Part shown: positions 38,418 through 48,613 of the stretch, piece by piece
Layout of the letters: every line of letters starts with the position of its first letter
How positions within the stretch are numbered: position 1 is the stretch's first letter
Source: Adiantum capillus-veneris
Lineage: Eukaryota; Streptophyta; Polypodiopsida; Polypodiales; Pteridaceae
Direction: 5' to 3'
Length of the DNA stretch: 64,000 nucleotides
Assembly (NCBI GenBank): GCA_014529385.2
Contig: CM043966.1
Span: 43,541,037-43,605,036 of the forward strand
Translations under genes and position numbers: made by a program
Notes under the pieces: generated by a model
The model's input: only the letters and a program-made list of their open reading frames with translations
What the model was told of the DNA's origin: nothing
Database searches by the model: none

Positions 38418-39034
38418 CTCTGCATCAAGAGGTTTGCTGCATTGCTTTGCATGAGGATGAACACGCCCTGCTTCCTCCTCGCCATGTCAGCATCGCAACC
38501 TGCCATCCCAACACCGACAGCCCCAATCGCCTCCTATCGAAGGCGACACAAAAACAATGTCAGCGCGTGCTAATTGCCTTTCGCTCACGCTTTGCGCCAT
38601 CTACCATCCATACCTTCTTAAACTAATTCCAAAAAATTCCCAAAATACTCCTCCAATTTCAAAAATTCCTAATATACCCTCGATATTTTGTCCTTCAAAT
38701 TTCCCAAATTTTCCTAGACACCCTTGAAGATTCATCGTCTCAATACAAGATGCTCAAACTAGAATTTGAGTTGGTTTTGTAGCTCTGGAGAAGAATTGCT
38801 TCATTATTTTAATACATAATTCCCTTCTTTTGCCAGCTATTTTGTGAAAAATTACATGCTAAACACTCAAAAACGGATCTCAATTGTCCTATCTTACCCA
38901 CAAACACACACGTGTTGGGCTGCGTGATTTCTTATTCAAACTAGATTTACTCTTAGCTTTGCTCTTGCATCCTTGAAACAAAGGCATCTAAAGAGATTCT
39001 ACCAAAACAAATGAAAAAAAGATTGTGGGCACAT
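38395..39034 (-). repeat. Inverted duplication, right arm
   Basis: Reverse complement of 18448-19101 (see there). Sharing begins at the (GA)n edge and ends at ATTGTGGGCACAT. Confidence 0.9.
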
Positions 39035-39715
39035 AATACTACGTTTGTATTATGTTCAAACATACTACTTGGCTACAACGTAGGTAAAAGCTACTGTTTG
39101 GCTACTGGTAACGTAGGTAAAAGCTACTGTTTGGCTACTGATACCTACTGGGTGTAATGCACGAACCATTAATTAATTTCTTTGCAAGATTCCGCTACAG
39201 CTTAACGATCAAGCACAATTTCTCTCTTGCATCAAGTGCACACGTCCGTAAGCGATCCCCTCCTCGCTCCCCCATCTCCCCCGCCACGTTCTACACCTGC
39301 CATCCCTGTTGCACCGCCAAACCCCCACCCTCGACAACCTGTTCCTCTTGCTGCCTCCCTCGCACTCTTGTTTCCGTCCTTGTCCATCGCCTACAACTCT
39401 CCTCCTTTGCCTATCGTCACCTCCGTGGGCTACAATCCCTGCGTCGGCTACAATCCCTCTTACTTGACTCTGAGTTGCCGTCTGCGACCTGCACACTTCA
39501 GCGCCTCCTCAGCTCGGCTTGCACGCCACCTCTCACTAGCTACCAGCCTGCAGCGCTACAGCTCCCCCTCACCCTGTCTCCGTCTGCGACCTGCACACTT
39601 CAGCTCCGAATCGCACTGCGTGCTGTTGGAGCAGCCTCGATTTCGTAGACACAGACATCGACGAAAAGATCTTTAAGGTGTCTTGGGATAGTTTCCTATG
39701 ACGGTTAAAATTCTT

Positions 39716-39718
<3 letters not shown>
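39035..39718. other. C-rich stretch with open frames of doubtful status
   Basis: Two overlapping plus-strand frames (39157-39648 and 39227-39676) are proline/serine-rich because the DNA is C-rich. TCTGCGACCTGCACACTTCA occurs twice (near 39480 and 39582). Near 39060-39140 GCTACTGTTTGGCTACTG is repeated. No protein family is recognised, so I do not call a gene. Confidence 0.4.

Positions 39719-39756
<38 letters not shown>
39719..39756. repeat. (TC)n microsatellite
   Basis: It is preceded by a partial copy of the 21984-22329 repeat. Confidence 0.95.
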
Positions 39757-39758
<2 letters not shown>

Positions 39759-40100
39759 ACCACGTGCCTCCCCCACCCTTGTTTTCCCTCAAAGCTTCAA
39801 GAGCATCTACCTTGATTCCCTTTAATTCACCCACAAAAAGTCATTTTCGGCACCTACTCAATCGTATCGTTTTTGGTGTTGGTGTGTTTGTTATATATGT
39901 ATGTACACAACAAAACATCATATATCATATGCTTTGCTGTGTTCAATGCGTTTGTTTCTGATCTCTATTTCTTGCAACTGAAGATGTTTAGCGTTTGTGC
40001 ACAAGCTCAGTCATATAGCGACCTATTTCACTTTAAAACCTTTTTTTTGTGTGTAAATAGGCTCACATCAAGTCTGCATATCCATCTTCAGAGATTTAAA

Positions 40101-40354
40101 ACATAAAATGACAATACTTATCTTTGTGGCAAGTGAATATACCAATTCGGCTTTCTTTTGATGTCTCTAAAGCTCTCTTACACAAAAATATTGCACAAAA
40201 ACACTCCCATACCGGAATGAAATGACATTCAAAAACATAAAATGACAATACTTATCTTTGTGGCAAGTGAATATACCAATTCGGCTTGCTTTTGATGTCT
40301 CTAAAGCTCTATTACACAAAAATATTGCACAAAAACACTCCCATACCGGAATTT
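40101..40354. repeat. Tandem duplication, 134-bp period
   Basis: ACATAAAATGACAATACTTA starts at 40101 and at 40235. The two copies (about 120 bp each) differ at only two or three positions and are separated by 14 bp, so the duplication is recent. Confidence 0.95.
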
Positions 40355-40615
40355 AGAGAGAGAGAAAGAGAGACGGAATTCAACGCTCGCGAAAATCATT
40401 TTTCCAAACATGCGAAATTCCCTTTCTCCATTTTGTCAAGAGGAAATTTTTTAAAATTAGTTCATTTCTTCATGTTTTTACACTATTTTTCTCTATTTTG
40501 GGGCAGAATTTCTCCCTTTTCCCTTGCCCTCGACCGACATTTTTGAAATTGAAAACGACACGATATTAAGCTGAGACACATTTTTTCCAAACACTACTTC
40601 CAGTGCTTTGATGGG

Positions 40616-40636
40616 GGAGAGAGAGAGAGAGAGAGA
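40616..40636. repeat. (GA)n tract, left half, split by copia-2
   Basis: It ends exactly where the copia-2 LTR starts. The same repeat resumes at 46146 after the element. Confidence 0.9.
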
Positions 40637-40875
40637 TGTTAAGTATGGAGCCTGATTTACCCTTATAATTTTCTGTGGTAAAAGCGCACATTTGTAAGGC
40701 CCCCATTATGAGAAGAAGCCATCGTGCGTGAAGGAAAATCACTCACCGGAAACCAAAATTTTCACGGACAAGAATAAGGGGCAACTTTAAAGGCCTCGGG
40801 GGTGGAGGCCCCCGAGACTTTTTTTTTCGCCGGAATATTATGGCCGGACGGCGGCCGGAAAGTGGTCGGAAAACA

Positions 40876-40989
40876 ACCGGTCGGTTGGCCGGTGGCCGGT
40901 AGTCAATGGCCGATGGCCGGTGGTCGGAAGTCAATGGCCGGTGGCCGGTGGTCGGAAGTCAATGGACGGTGGCAGGTGGCCGAATTCAA
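40876..40989. repeat. 28-bp minisatellite in copia LTR
   Basis: Units of the type GGCCGGTGGCCGGTGGTCGG plus AAGTCAAT repeat about four times. The 3' LTR (45603-45702) and both copia-1 LTRs (about 11350-11430 and 16217-16290) have different numbers or arrangements. It lies about 130 bp upstream of the TATA box, where LTR enhancers usually sit. Confidence 0.85.
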
Positions 40990-41112
40990 AAGCGGACTTG
41001 TCTTCTCAAGGGCGGCCACACATGGGCGGATTGGAGGGTCCGATTTGGACTTATTCGCACAAGGGCGGCTACACACGGCTGTCTCTCATAAGAGAGGGCA
41101 GCCCTTTTGGCC

Positions 41113-41121
41113 TATAAAAGG
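41113..41121 (+). promoter_or_regulatory. TATA box of copia-2 5' LTR
   Basis: TATAAAAGG, the same as in the other three LTRs of the family. Confidence 0.7.
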
Positions 41122-41426
41122 AGGCCATTTCTACACACATTTCATAGTGTGAACTTGATGCAACAAGGTGAGTGTGAGGTGGTGAGATTGAAGCAAGGCG
41201 GGAGCTCCATTAAGGGTATAATCGCTTTGTAAACTACTTCTTGTTTTGAAGTACTAAAGCCATTGAGTGGCTGCTTTCCCGTGGACGTAGCCCACATTGG
41301 GTGAACCACGTATATCGTGTGTACTCTCTCTCTCTCTACTCTATAATCTCGTGTATATAAATCTGTCTCTCTCCATTAAGTAATCTACTCAATTATCCAT
41401 TTAGCTACGTCTTATTTCCTAACAAC

Positions 41427-41438
41427 TGGTATCAGAGC
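41427..41438 (+). other. copia-2 primer-binding site
   Basis: TGGTATCAGAGC, two bases after the 5' LTR, complementary to initiator tRNA-Met. Confidence 0.95.
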
Positions 41439-41497
41439 AAGGTTTGCTCGTAGCTAAATTATCTCAAGGAAAGGATTCCTTGAATTGAGTGGGAGTT

Positions 41498-42925
41498 ATG
41501 GCGGAGGAAGGGAAGCTCAAGATTGAGAAGCTCAACGGCAAAAACTACCAACATTGGAAGATGCAGATTGAAGACTATCTTTACCAGAAGGACCTCTATT
41601 TGCCACTAGGCGGTCTTGCGAAGAAGCCCTCAACAATGGCAGATGAAGCACAGATTGTCCTTGATCGAAAGGCACTGGGAACAATCCGGTTAAGCTTGGC
41701 GTCAACGGTGGCCTTCAATGTTTCGGAGATGAAGACCACGAAGGACTTGATGAAGTCACTTGACGACTTCTACGAGAAACCATCGGCATCCAATAAGGTA
41801 TTTCTTATGAAGCGCTTGTTCAATCTAAAGATGGCAGAGAATGGTTCAGTTGCAGAACACCTAAATGACTTTAACACAAACATAAGTCAACTTCGATCAG
41901 TGAAAATCAATTTCGATGACGAAGTGCGAGCTCTCCTTATACTATCATCTCTACCGGATAGTTGGGACAGCCTTGTGATGGCTGTAAGTAATTCTATCTC
42001 TGGCACAAATACTCTTAAGTTTGATGATGTTGTGGGTGTTCTCCTAAGCGAGGAAATGCGAACGAGAAGCATAAGAGAATCATCAAGTGCTGCACTATCA
42101 GTGGAAACAAGAGGAAGGCTTAAGGAGAGGTTCAAAAACCAAAAGGGTCGTGATCGCTCAAGGCGGAGCAAGTCACGCACAAAGTCAGTTCTTGAATGTT
42201 GGAACTACGGCAAGAAGGGCCACGTCAAGAAGGATTGCTGGTCCAAGAAGAAGAAGGAGACAGAGTCTCAACACAACAAGCCAACATCGAAGGCCAATGT
42301 GGCAGGTAAAGTAGAGCAAGATGCTCTAATTCTCTCATTAGACAATGTGTCTAATTCCTGGATAGTAGATTCCGGGGCTTCATTCCATGCGACACCACAC
42401 AAGCAACATTTCCAAGACTACACCAAAGGTAATTTTGGGTATGTATACTTGGGAGATGATGAAGCTTGTGAGATTGTCGGCAAAGGTACAGTTTCTGTCA
42501 AAACTGCTAATGGAAATGAATGGAAGCTTAAAGATGTTAGGCATGTTCCTTCTCTTCGCAAAAAATTGATCTCTACAGGACAATTGGACGATGAAGGTCA
42601 CAACATTGCATTTGGAAACAAACGGTGGAAGATCTCAAAGGGATCTTTGGTGGTTGCCAAGGGTGAAAAAGTCGGTACACTTTACTTGTGTATTGTTAGC
42701 ACGCAACCTTCAGCTTGTGCAACAACTACAGAAGTTGACAGTGCGGTGTGGCACTACCGACTTGGGCATATGAGTGCCAAAGGAATGCAAATCCTTCAAA
42801 CAAAGAAGCTTCTACCAGGTTTGAAAGAAGTGGACTTAGAGTTGTGTGAAGATTGTGTTTATGGTAAACAAAAGAGGGTAAAATTTCAAAAATCAGGAAA
42901 TGAAAGAAAAAATAAAAAAACTTGA
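41498..42925 (+). CDS. copia-2 gag, protease and pre-integrase
   Basis: Open from the ATG at 41498 (MAEEGKLKIEKLNG), chosen because copia-1 starts at the same place. The capsid part comes first, then a zinc knuckle CWNYGKKGHVKKDC whose second cysteine is tyrosine, so RNA binding is probably impaired. The protease site WIVDSGASFHATP and the pre-integrase HYRLGHMSAKGMQIL...CEDCVYGKQ follow. The frame leaves the polyprotein at about 42900 because of extra bases in an A-rich run (GAAAGAAAAAATAAAAAAAC), ending KNKKT. Confidence 0.93.
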   Translation: MAEEGKLKIEKLNGKNYQHWKMQIEDYLYQKDLYLPLGGLAKKPSTMADEAQIVLDRKALGTIRLSLASTVAFNVSEMKTTKDLMKSLDDFYEKPSASNKVFLMKRLFNLKMAENGSVAEHLNDFNTNISQLRSVKINFDDEVRALLILSSLPDSWDSLVMAVSNSISGTNTLKFDDVVGVLLSEEMRTRSIRESSSAALSVETRGRLKERFKNQKGRDRSRRSKSRTKSVLECWNYGKKGHVKKDCWSKKKKETESQHNKPTSKANVAGKVEQDALILSLDNVSNSWIVDSGASFHATPHKQHFQDYTKGNFGYVYLGDDEACEIVGKGTVSVKTANGNEWKLKDVRHVPSLRKKLISTGQLDDEGHNIAFGNKRWKISKGSLVVAKGEKVGTLYLCIVSTQPSACATTTEVDSAVWHYRLGHMSAKGMQILQTKKLLPGLKEVDLELCEDCVYGKQKRVKFQKSGNERKNKKT

Positions 42926-42926
42926 G

Positions 42927-44372
42927 CTGGTTCATTCTGATGTTTGGGGTCCTGCAAGTACACCATCACTTGGTGGCTCATTGTACTATGTAACATTCAT
43001 AGACGATGCGACTAGAAAAACATGGGTTTATGTCATGAAGAATAAATCCGATGTATTTTTCATATTTCAAAGGTGGAAAGCCTTTGTGGAGAATGAAACA
43101 GGTACCAAGGTTAAATGCCTCAGATCCGACAATGGAGGCGAATATTGCAGCCAAGCTTTTGAAAGATTTTGTGCTAGCAATGGCATTTGGAGGCAAAGGA
43201 CAACCCCAAGGACACCTCAACAAAATGGGATTTCGGAAAGGATGAACAGGACAATCATGGAACGAGCACGAAGCATGCGGCTACATGTAGGCCTACCGCT
43301 TGAGCTTTGGGCGGAAGCTGTAAGTACATCTGTGTACTTAATCAATCGGCCACCCTCAATGGCATTGGATGGGGGAGTTCCAGAAGAGGCATGGACAGGT
43401 AAACCGGTGAATTATGCATTTCTCAAAGTGTTTGGGTGTGAGGCTTTCATGCACATAGATAGAAGCCTGAGATCAAAGTTAGATGCAAAGTCCAAAAGGT
43501 GTTTCTCCATTGGCTATGGAGAAGGAGACTTTGGGTATCGCCTATGGAATCCTGAAGATGGTAAAATCTTAAGGAGTAGGGATGTAATTTTTAACGAACA
43601 AAATATGTACAAAGATCACTTGGAAAGAAAACAAACAAAAGAAACAGGTGATGAGTACGTGGAGCTTGAGGACGGTGAAGACTCAAGGACTGCAAACGGT
43701 GACAATGTGCAACAACGTCAACCAAATGAGGAGCCTCAACCTATTCCCCGAAGATCTACGAGAGCAAGTAGACCCCCAGAAAGGTTTGTTCCTTCCTTCA
43801 ACCATCTCTTGATCTCAGATTCTAGAGAGCCGGAATCATATGAAGAAGCTATGCAACATGAATCCAAAGAAGAATGGACGAAGAGCATGCAAGTGGAGAT
43901 GGACTCACTACATCGCAACCAAACATGGGAGTTGATTGAGTTGCCTAAAGGTAAGCGGGCACTTCAAAACAAATGGGTGTACAAGCTAAAGGAAGAAGAA
44001 GGTGGGAAGAAAAGGTACAAGTCTAGGCTTGTGGTAAAAGGTTTTTCTCGAAAGAAAGGTATTGACTTCAATGAAATATTTTCTCCTGTTGTAAAAATGA
44101 ACTCAATTAGGCTTGTCTTAAGCCTTGTGGCTGCTCATGATCTAAATCTCGAGCAAATGGATGTAAATACGGCATTCCCTCATGGTGACTTAGAGGAGGA
44201 AATCTACATGCTTCAACCAAAGGGGTATGAAGTAAAAGGTAAGGAGAAAATGGTTTGTAGATTAAAGAAGAGCTTGTATGGTTTAAAGCAAGCATCAAGA
44301 CAATGGTACTTGAAGTTTGATCGATGGATGTTGAATCATGGATTCACAAGATGCAATGATTGCAAGTGCTAA
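42927..44372 (+). pseudogene. copia-2 integrase and N-terminal RT, truncated
   Basis: In the frame after the shift, the integrase core keeps all three catalytic motifs (LVHSDVWGP, LRSDNGGEY, NGISERMNRT), and the C-terminal region is full length. The RT begins with NKWVYKLKEEE and runs through NTAFPHGDLEEE and KKSLYGLKQASRQWY. After FTRCN it is cut by the 77-bp deletion and ends in a few foreign codons. The gene cannot yield an active RT. Confidence 0.93.
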
Positions 44373-45303
44373 CATGCAGGACATCAAAGACCTAAAAGAG
44401 GAGCTGTCCAAATCTTTTTCAATGAAAGATTTAGGTGTTGCAAAGAGGATACTTGGTATGAAAATATCAAGGGACAGGACGAAGAAGACAATAAAGCTAT
44501 CTCAAGAAGATTACATCAAGAAGGTACTAGAAAGGTTTGCAATGCAAAATGCAAAACCAATTTCTACACCTTTGGCTGGTCATTTTAAACTAACGAAGGA
44601 TATGTGTCCAAAGACACAAGAGGAGATAGCCTATATGTCTAAAGTTCCATATGCTGCAGCGGTAGGTTCTCTAATGTATGCTATGGTCTGGACAAGACCA
44701 GACATTGCACATGCAGTGGGAGTTGTGAGTAGGTTCATGGACAACCCAGGTAAAGAGCATTGGCAAGCTGTGAAGTGGATACTTAGGTATCTAAAAGGGA
44801 CAACAACAAATGCTTTGTATTTTGGAGGAACTGATATTTTTCTAGAAGGGTATGCTGATGCAGATATGGCAGGTGACAAAGATACTCGAAGGAGCACTAC
44901 TGGCTATGTGTTCACGGTTGGAGGCACAGCAATAAGCTGGGCTTCAAAGCTGCAGAAAGTGGTTTTACTTTCTACCACGGAAGCAGAGTATGTAGCAATG
45001 ACGGAGGCAAGCAAAGAAATTCTCTGGCTTCACAGATTCTTAGAAGAGCTTGGATTCAAACAAGACAATTGTGTCTTGTACAGTGATAGCCAAAGCGCTA
45101 TCCATCTTGCGAAGAACTCAACCTTTCATTCAAGGACAAAGTACATTGAGGTGAGATATCACTTGATACGCACTCTTTTGGAAGAGGGACAACTAAAGCT
45201 AGGAAAGGTGCATACAAGTGAAAATCCTGCAGACATGTTTACAAAGGTGGTCAACAAGGAGAAGTTGAGCTTTTGCTCATCTTCAATCGGCATTCAAGGA
45301 TAA
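44357..45303 (+). pseudogene. copia-2 C-terminal RT and RNase H
   Basis: It resumes after the deletion at MIASANMQDIKDLKEELSKS and is open to the end of the polyprotein at 45303. RNase H motifs are present (YADADMAGD, LLSTTEAEYVA, YSDSQSAIHLAKNS). The missing piece, compared with copia-1, contains LMLYVDDM. Confidence 0.93.
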
Positions 45304-45350
45304 GATGCTAGAATGGAAAGCAGTCACAGGGTTGGTTTGGAGATCAGTCT

Positions 45351-45363
45351 CCAAGTGGGAGAT
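45351..45363 (+). other. copia-2 polypurine tract
   Basis: CCAAGTGGGAGAT immediately before the 3' LTR. Confidence 0.88.
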
Positions 45364-46142
45364 TGTTAACTATGGAGCCTGATTTACCCTTGTAATTTTC
45401 TGTGCTAAAAGCGCACATTTGTAAGGCCCCCATTATGAGGAGAAGCCGTCGTGCGTGAAGGAAAATCACTCACCGGAAACCAAAATTTTCACCGACAAGA
45501 ATAAGGGGCAAATTTAAAGGCCTCGGGGGCGGAGGCCCCCGAGACTTTTTTTTTCGCCGGAATATTATGGCCGGACGGTGGCCGAAAAGTGGTCGGAAAA
45601 CAACCGGTCGGTTGGCCGGTGGCCGGTAGTCAATGGCCAGTGGCCGGTGGTCGGAAGTCAATGGCCAGTGGCCGAATTCAATGGCCGGTGGCCGATTTCA
45701 AAAGTGGACTTGTCTTCTCAACGGCGGCCACACATGGGCGGATTGGAGGGTCCGATTTGGACTTATTCGCACAAGGGCGGCTACACATGGTTGTCTCTCA
45801 TAAGAGAGGGCAGCCCTTTTGGCCTATAAAAGGAGGCCATTTCTACACAGATTTCATAGTGTGAAGTTGATGCAACAAGGTGAGTGTGAGGTGGTGAGAG
45901 TGAAGCAAGGCGGGAGCTCCATTAAGGGTATAATCCCTTTGTAAACTACTTCTTGTTTTGAAGTACTAAAGCCATTGAGTGGCTGCTTTCCCATGGACGT
46001 AGCCCACATTGGGTGAACCACGTATATCGTGTGTACTCTCTCTCTCTCTCTCTCTACTTTATAATCTCGTGTATATAAATCTGTCTCTCTCCATTAAGTA
46101 ATCTACTCAATTATCTATTTAGCTACGTCTTATTTCCTAACA
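45364..46142 (+). repeat. copia-2 3' LTR
   Basis: 779 bp with TGTTAAC...CCTAACA, a TATA box at 45825-45833 and a (CT)n tract (about 46034-46054). It is highly similar to the 5' LTR, with small differences in minisatellite and microsatellite length. Confidence 0.97.

Positions 46143-46145
<3 letters not shown>

Positions 46146-46204
<59 letters not shown>
46146..46204. repeat. (GA)n tract, right half, split by copia-2
   Basis: About 29 GA units directly after the copia-2 target duplication. Confidence 0.95.
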
Positions 46205-46205
<1 letters not shown>

Positions 46206-46812
46206 AACCCATCTGTTCTTGCCGGCGAGTTTGTGCCATCATCTTCGCCCATACGATAGGGGACTTGGGTGTTTACAGGTATAACTTGCAGGTTTGATGT
46301 TGTATCTGTCTGCAACAATATATCATAAAATATAATATCTAACTTTATCAAATGATTTTCTCGTATTAAACTGATCATTTAATGTGGGAGAATAAACGCG
46401 AACAAGAGTTAGAATAGAGACATGTATTTCTAGACCTATTTTAACACGGGACCAAAAGGAGAGATGGTTGCATTTCAATATGGGTCCAAAAGGAGATAGT
46501 CTATCAGAGAGAAATGTGCAATAAGTGCTTCTAAATTTACCTCAGCAAGGGACTAAGAGGAGAGATGGTTACATCTCAATAGGGGTCCAAAAGGAGGTAG
46601 TCTATCAAAGAGCAATGTGCATCTAATGGAGCTTAAAAGACCTTAGGGTTAGCTTCATTAAAGACCTCCAATGGTTAGTGTTAAAAGTCCTTTAACCTTA
46701 GGCCAGCTAGGGCTTGAGGTGGGAACCCGACCTAAGCTTGAGGTGCTTGTCGTGCTTGATGACTAAGGCGCTTGGGGTGCTCGAGGACTAAGGTGCTTGA
46801 GGTGCTTGTCAT

Positions 46813-47105
46813 GCTTAACGAGGAAGGTGCTTAAGAAGTTTCCCATGCTTGGGGGGTAAGGTGCTTAAGTCAAAAAGCGACCCTACAAACTTAATGAGGA
46901 AGGTGCTTGAAAAGCTTCCCTTACTTGGGGGGTAAGGTGCTTGAAAATCTTCCCATACTTGGGGGGTAAGGTGCTTGAGTAAAAAAGAGACCCTACAAAC
47001 TTAATGAGGAAGGTGCTTCAGAAGCTTCCCATTCTTTGGGGGTAAGGTGCTTGAGTCAAAAGGAGACCCTACAAACTTAATGAGAAAGGTGTTTGAGAAG
47101 CTTCC
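46813..47105. repeat. 76-bp tandem array in gypsy 5' LTR
   Basis: Units with AACTTAATGAGGAAGGTGCT, then AGCTTCCC, GGGGGGTAAGGTGCTT and GAGACCCTACA, repeat about four times with internal duplications. The 3' LTR has a corresponding array at 53853-54112 with a different arrangement. Confidence 0.9.
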
Positions 47106-47462
47106 TATGCATGAAAGTCCCAAAGTTAGGGAAATATTTGACTTAGCCTTCCACTCACCCAAAGGGCACCCCTTTTCTCAAAGGGCACATGGGACACATG
47201 TCAAACTCTCCCTAAGCTTAACCACATGGTGTGCTTGAATGCTATTGGTTGAGATAAAGAAGGGTCCAATGAGCTTCTAGTTCCATCCAACAAATATCTA
47301 GATATTTTCAAGCTCTCTCTCTCTAAGGGTAAAGAGGACACTTGTCCAAAGACTACGCATGTACTTGAATGCATGCTGCATTGGGAGAGCGGTCCAATGA
47401 GCTTGAAACATGTGTAAACGCTACAACTCACCTGAAGCAAGCAAGGAGGGTGTTGGGGGGGT

Positions 47463-47463
<1 letters not shown>

Positions 47464-47511
<48 letters not shown>
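47464..47511. repeat. (CA)n in gypsy 5' LTR
   Basis: About 24 CA units. The 3' LTR has about 28 at 54463-54518. Confidence 0.97.
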
Positions 47512-47512
<1 letters not shown>

Positions 47513-48202
47513 ATTTTGTGGATTCATTCTCACTTGGTGAAAGTTGAGGAACTACACCTCCTTCTCCAAGCTTGTGATAAGTGAGAGCCTACACCAATAC
47601 TCTTGGATATGGAATGCAAATCCAACCAAGCGCCATGATTCAATGCTTAAGCTTGCCATCTTCTCCATCTTCATTACTGTGCTATTATGTATGCTAGCAA
47701 GAAGAGTGATGATAAGTGAGGAACTATTTCTTTATCCTATGGAATGTTTCGTCTTCCTCTTCCCTACCCTCATTCCCCACTAGCTCCCTCCACCTTCGAA
47801 GGTGTTTGAGGCCTTGGCACTGAGGCTTGGGATAGTTAATGCTTTCTACAAAGTTTATGTTTTGTGATGCATGAAGCTTTTCATCTTCATTGCATCACCT
47901 AGGTCATAAGGAACACAAAGATTGTATTGTACGTAGCCTCTCTTGATGGGAGAAACTATAATAAAAATGCCTATTGGAGGGGGGACCGGCTCCGTATGAA
48001 TCCGGTCCTCAACTATCGTCATGTTCTCTAAACTCTCTCTCTTGCAAAAGCATTGTTCATGCCAAGTTAACTAAGTACCATATTTATGTTGCTACCATCA
48101 ATTAAGTTCACCTGGTATGCTCACAAAGTAATCTCACAAAAGTGCTTTATCTAATTTCCTGATTCCGTTACTTTCAAAGTTCATAGGCCATTTCCGTTAC
48201 AT

Positions 48203-48214
48203 TGGTATTAGAGC
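48203..48214 (+). other. gypsy primer-binding site
   Basis: TGGTATTAGAGC one base after the 5' LTR. One base differs from the initiator tRNA-Met complement found in the copia elements. Confidence 0.85.
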
Positions 48215-48613
48215 ATTTGGTTTCTCTTTTCTTGCTTAAGAACAGAGGTCCTTAAGTAGCCTATTAATGGTTGATATTGTTAATTATATTAGGGTACGTG
48301 GGACTTGGATTTATTATCGAGTTTGTTCAGCCCGCTATGTGGGATATGGTGCACACCTCGGGAGGTTTGGTCTTAATATGGAGTCTTTTTAGACTTGCCT
48401 ATGGCTTTACCATTATTGATCCATAAGAAGCCCGAAAGGAGCTATCCCTTGGCAACTTCGCTATGTTAGACTCACTCCACTACTCTCTATAATTAACCAA
48501 TTCGAGCCATGGGTGTAGATATTTAAGTGCCTATTTTCAAAGGCTAAGAGGAGTAGCAACTAAGGTTTTGAATTTCCAAAGCATACACTAAGTAAACACA
48601 TAAGTTTAATTAA

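Larger units (their letters stand above)
40637..41424 (+). repeat. copia-2 5' LTR
   Basis: TGTTAAG...CCTAACA, 788 bp. Contains four 28-bp minisatellite units (about 40876-40989), a TATA box (41113-41121) and a short (CT)n tract (about 41324-41338). Confidence 0.97.
40637..46142 (+). mobile_element. Ty1/copia LTR retrotransposon copia-2, full length
   Basis: A 5.5-kb element with LTRs of 788 and 779 bp, a tRNA-Met primer site, a polypurine tract and the same domains as copia-1 but on the plus strand. Flanking 5-mers AGAGA (left) and AGCGA (right) are a probable target duplication with one change inside a (GA)n tract. Two lesions disable it: a frameshift at an A-rich site (about 42898-42925) before the integrase, and a 77-bp deletion at 44356/44357 that removes the RT catalytic box. 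No nonsense codons were found, unlike copia-1. Confidence 0.97.
46321..48201 (+). repeat. gypsy 5' LTR
   Basis: Aligned with the 3' LTR it begins TATCATAAAATATAATATCT (the other begins TGTCA) and ends CCATTTCCGTTACA. It contains a 76-bp tandem array (46813-47105) and a (CA)n tract (47464-47511). Confidence 0.93.

Noticed and set aside
41427-41438. tRNA gene suggested by the TGGTATCAGAGC sites
   Set aside because: These are primer-binding sites next to LTRs. No cloverleaf-forming sequence is present.
46307-46321. TGTC at 46307 as the gypsy 5' LTR start
   Set aside because: Alignment with the 3' LTR start places the boundary at 46321 (TATCA versus TGTCA), so the earlier TGTC lies outside the repeat.
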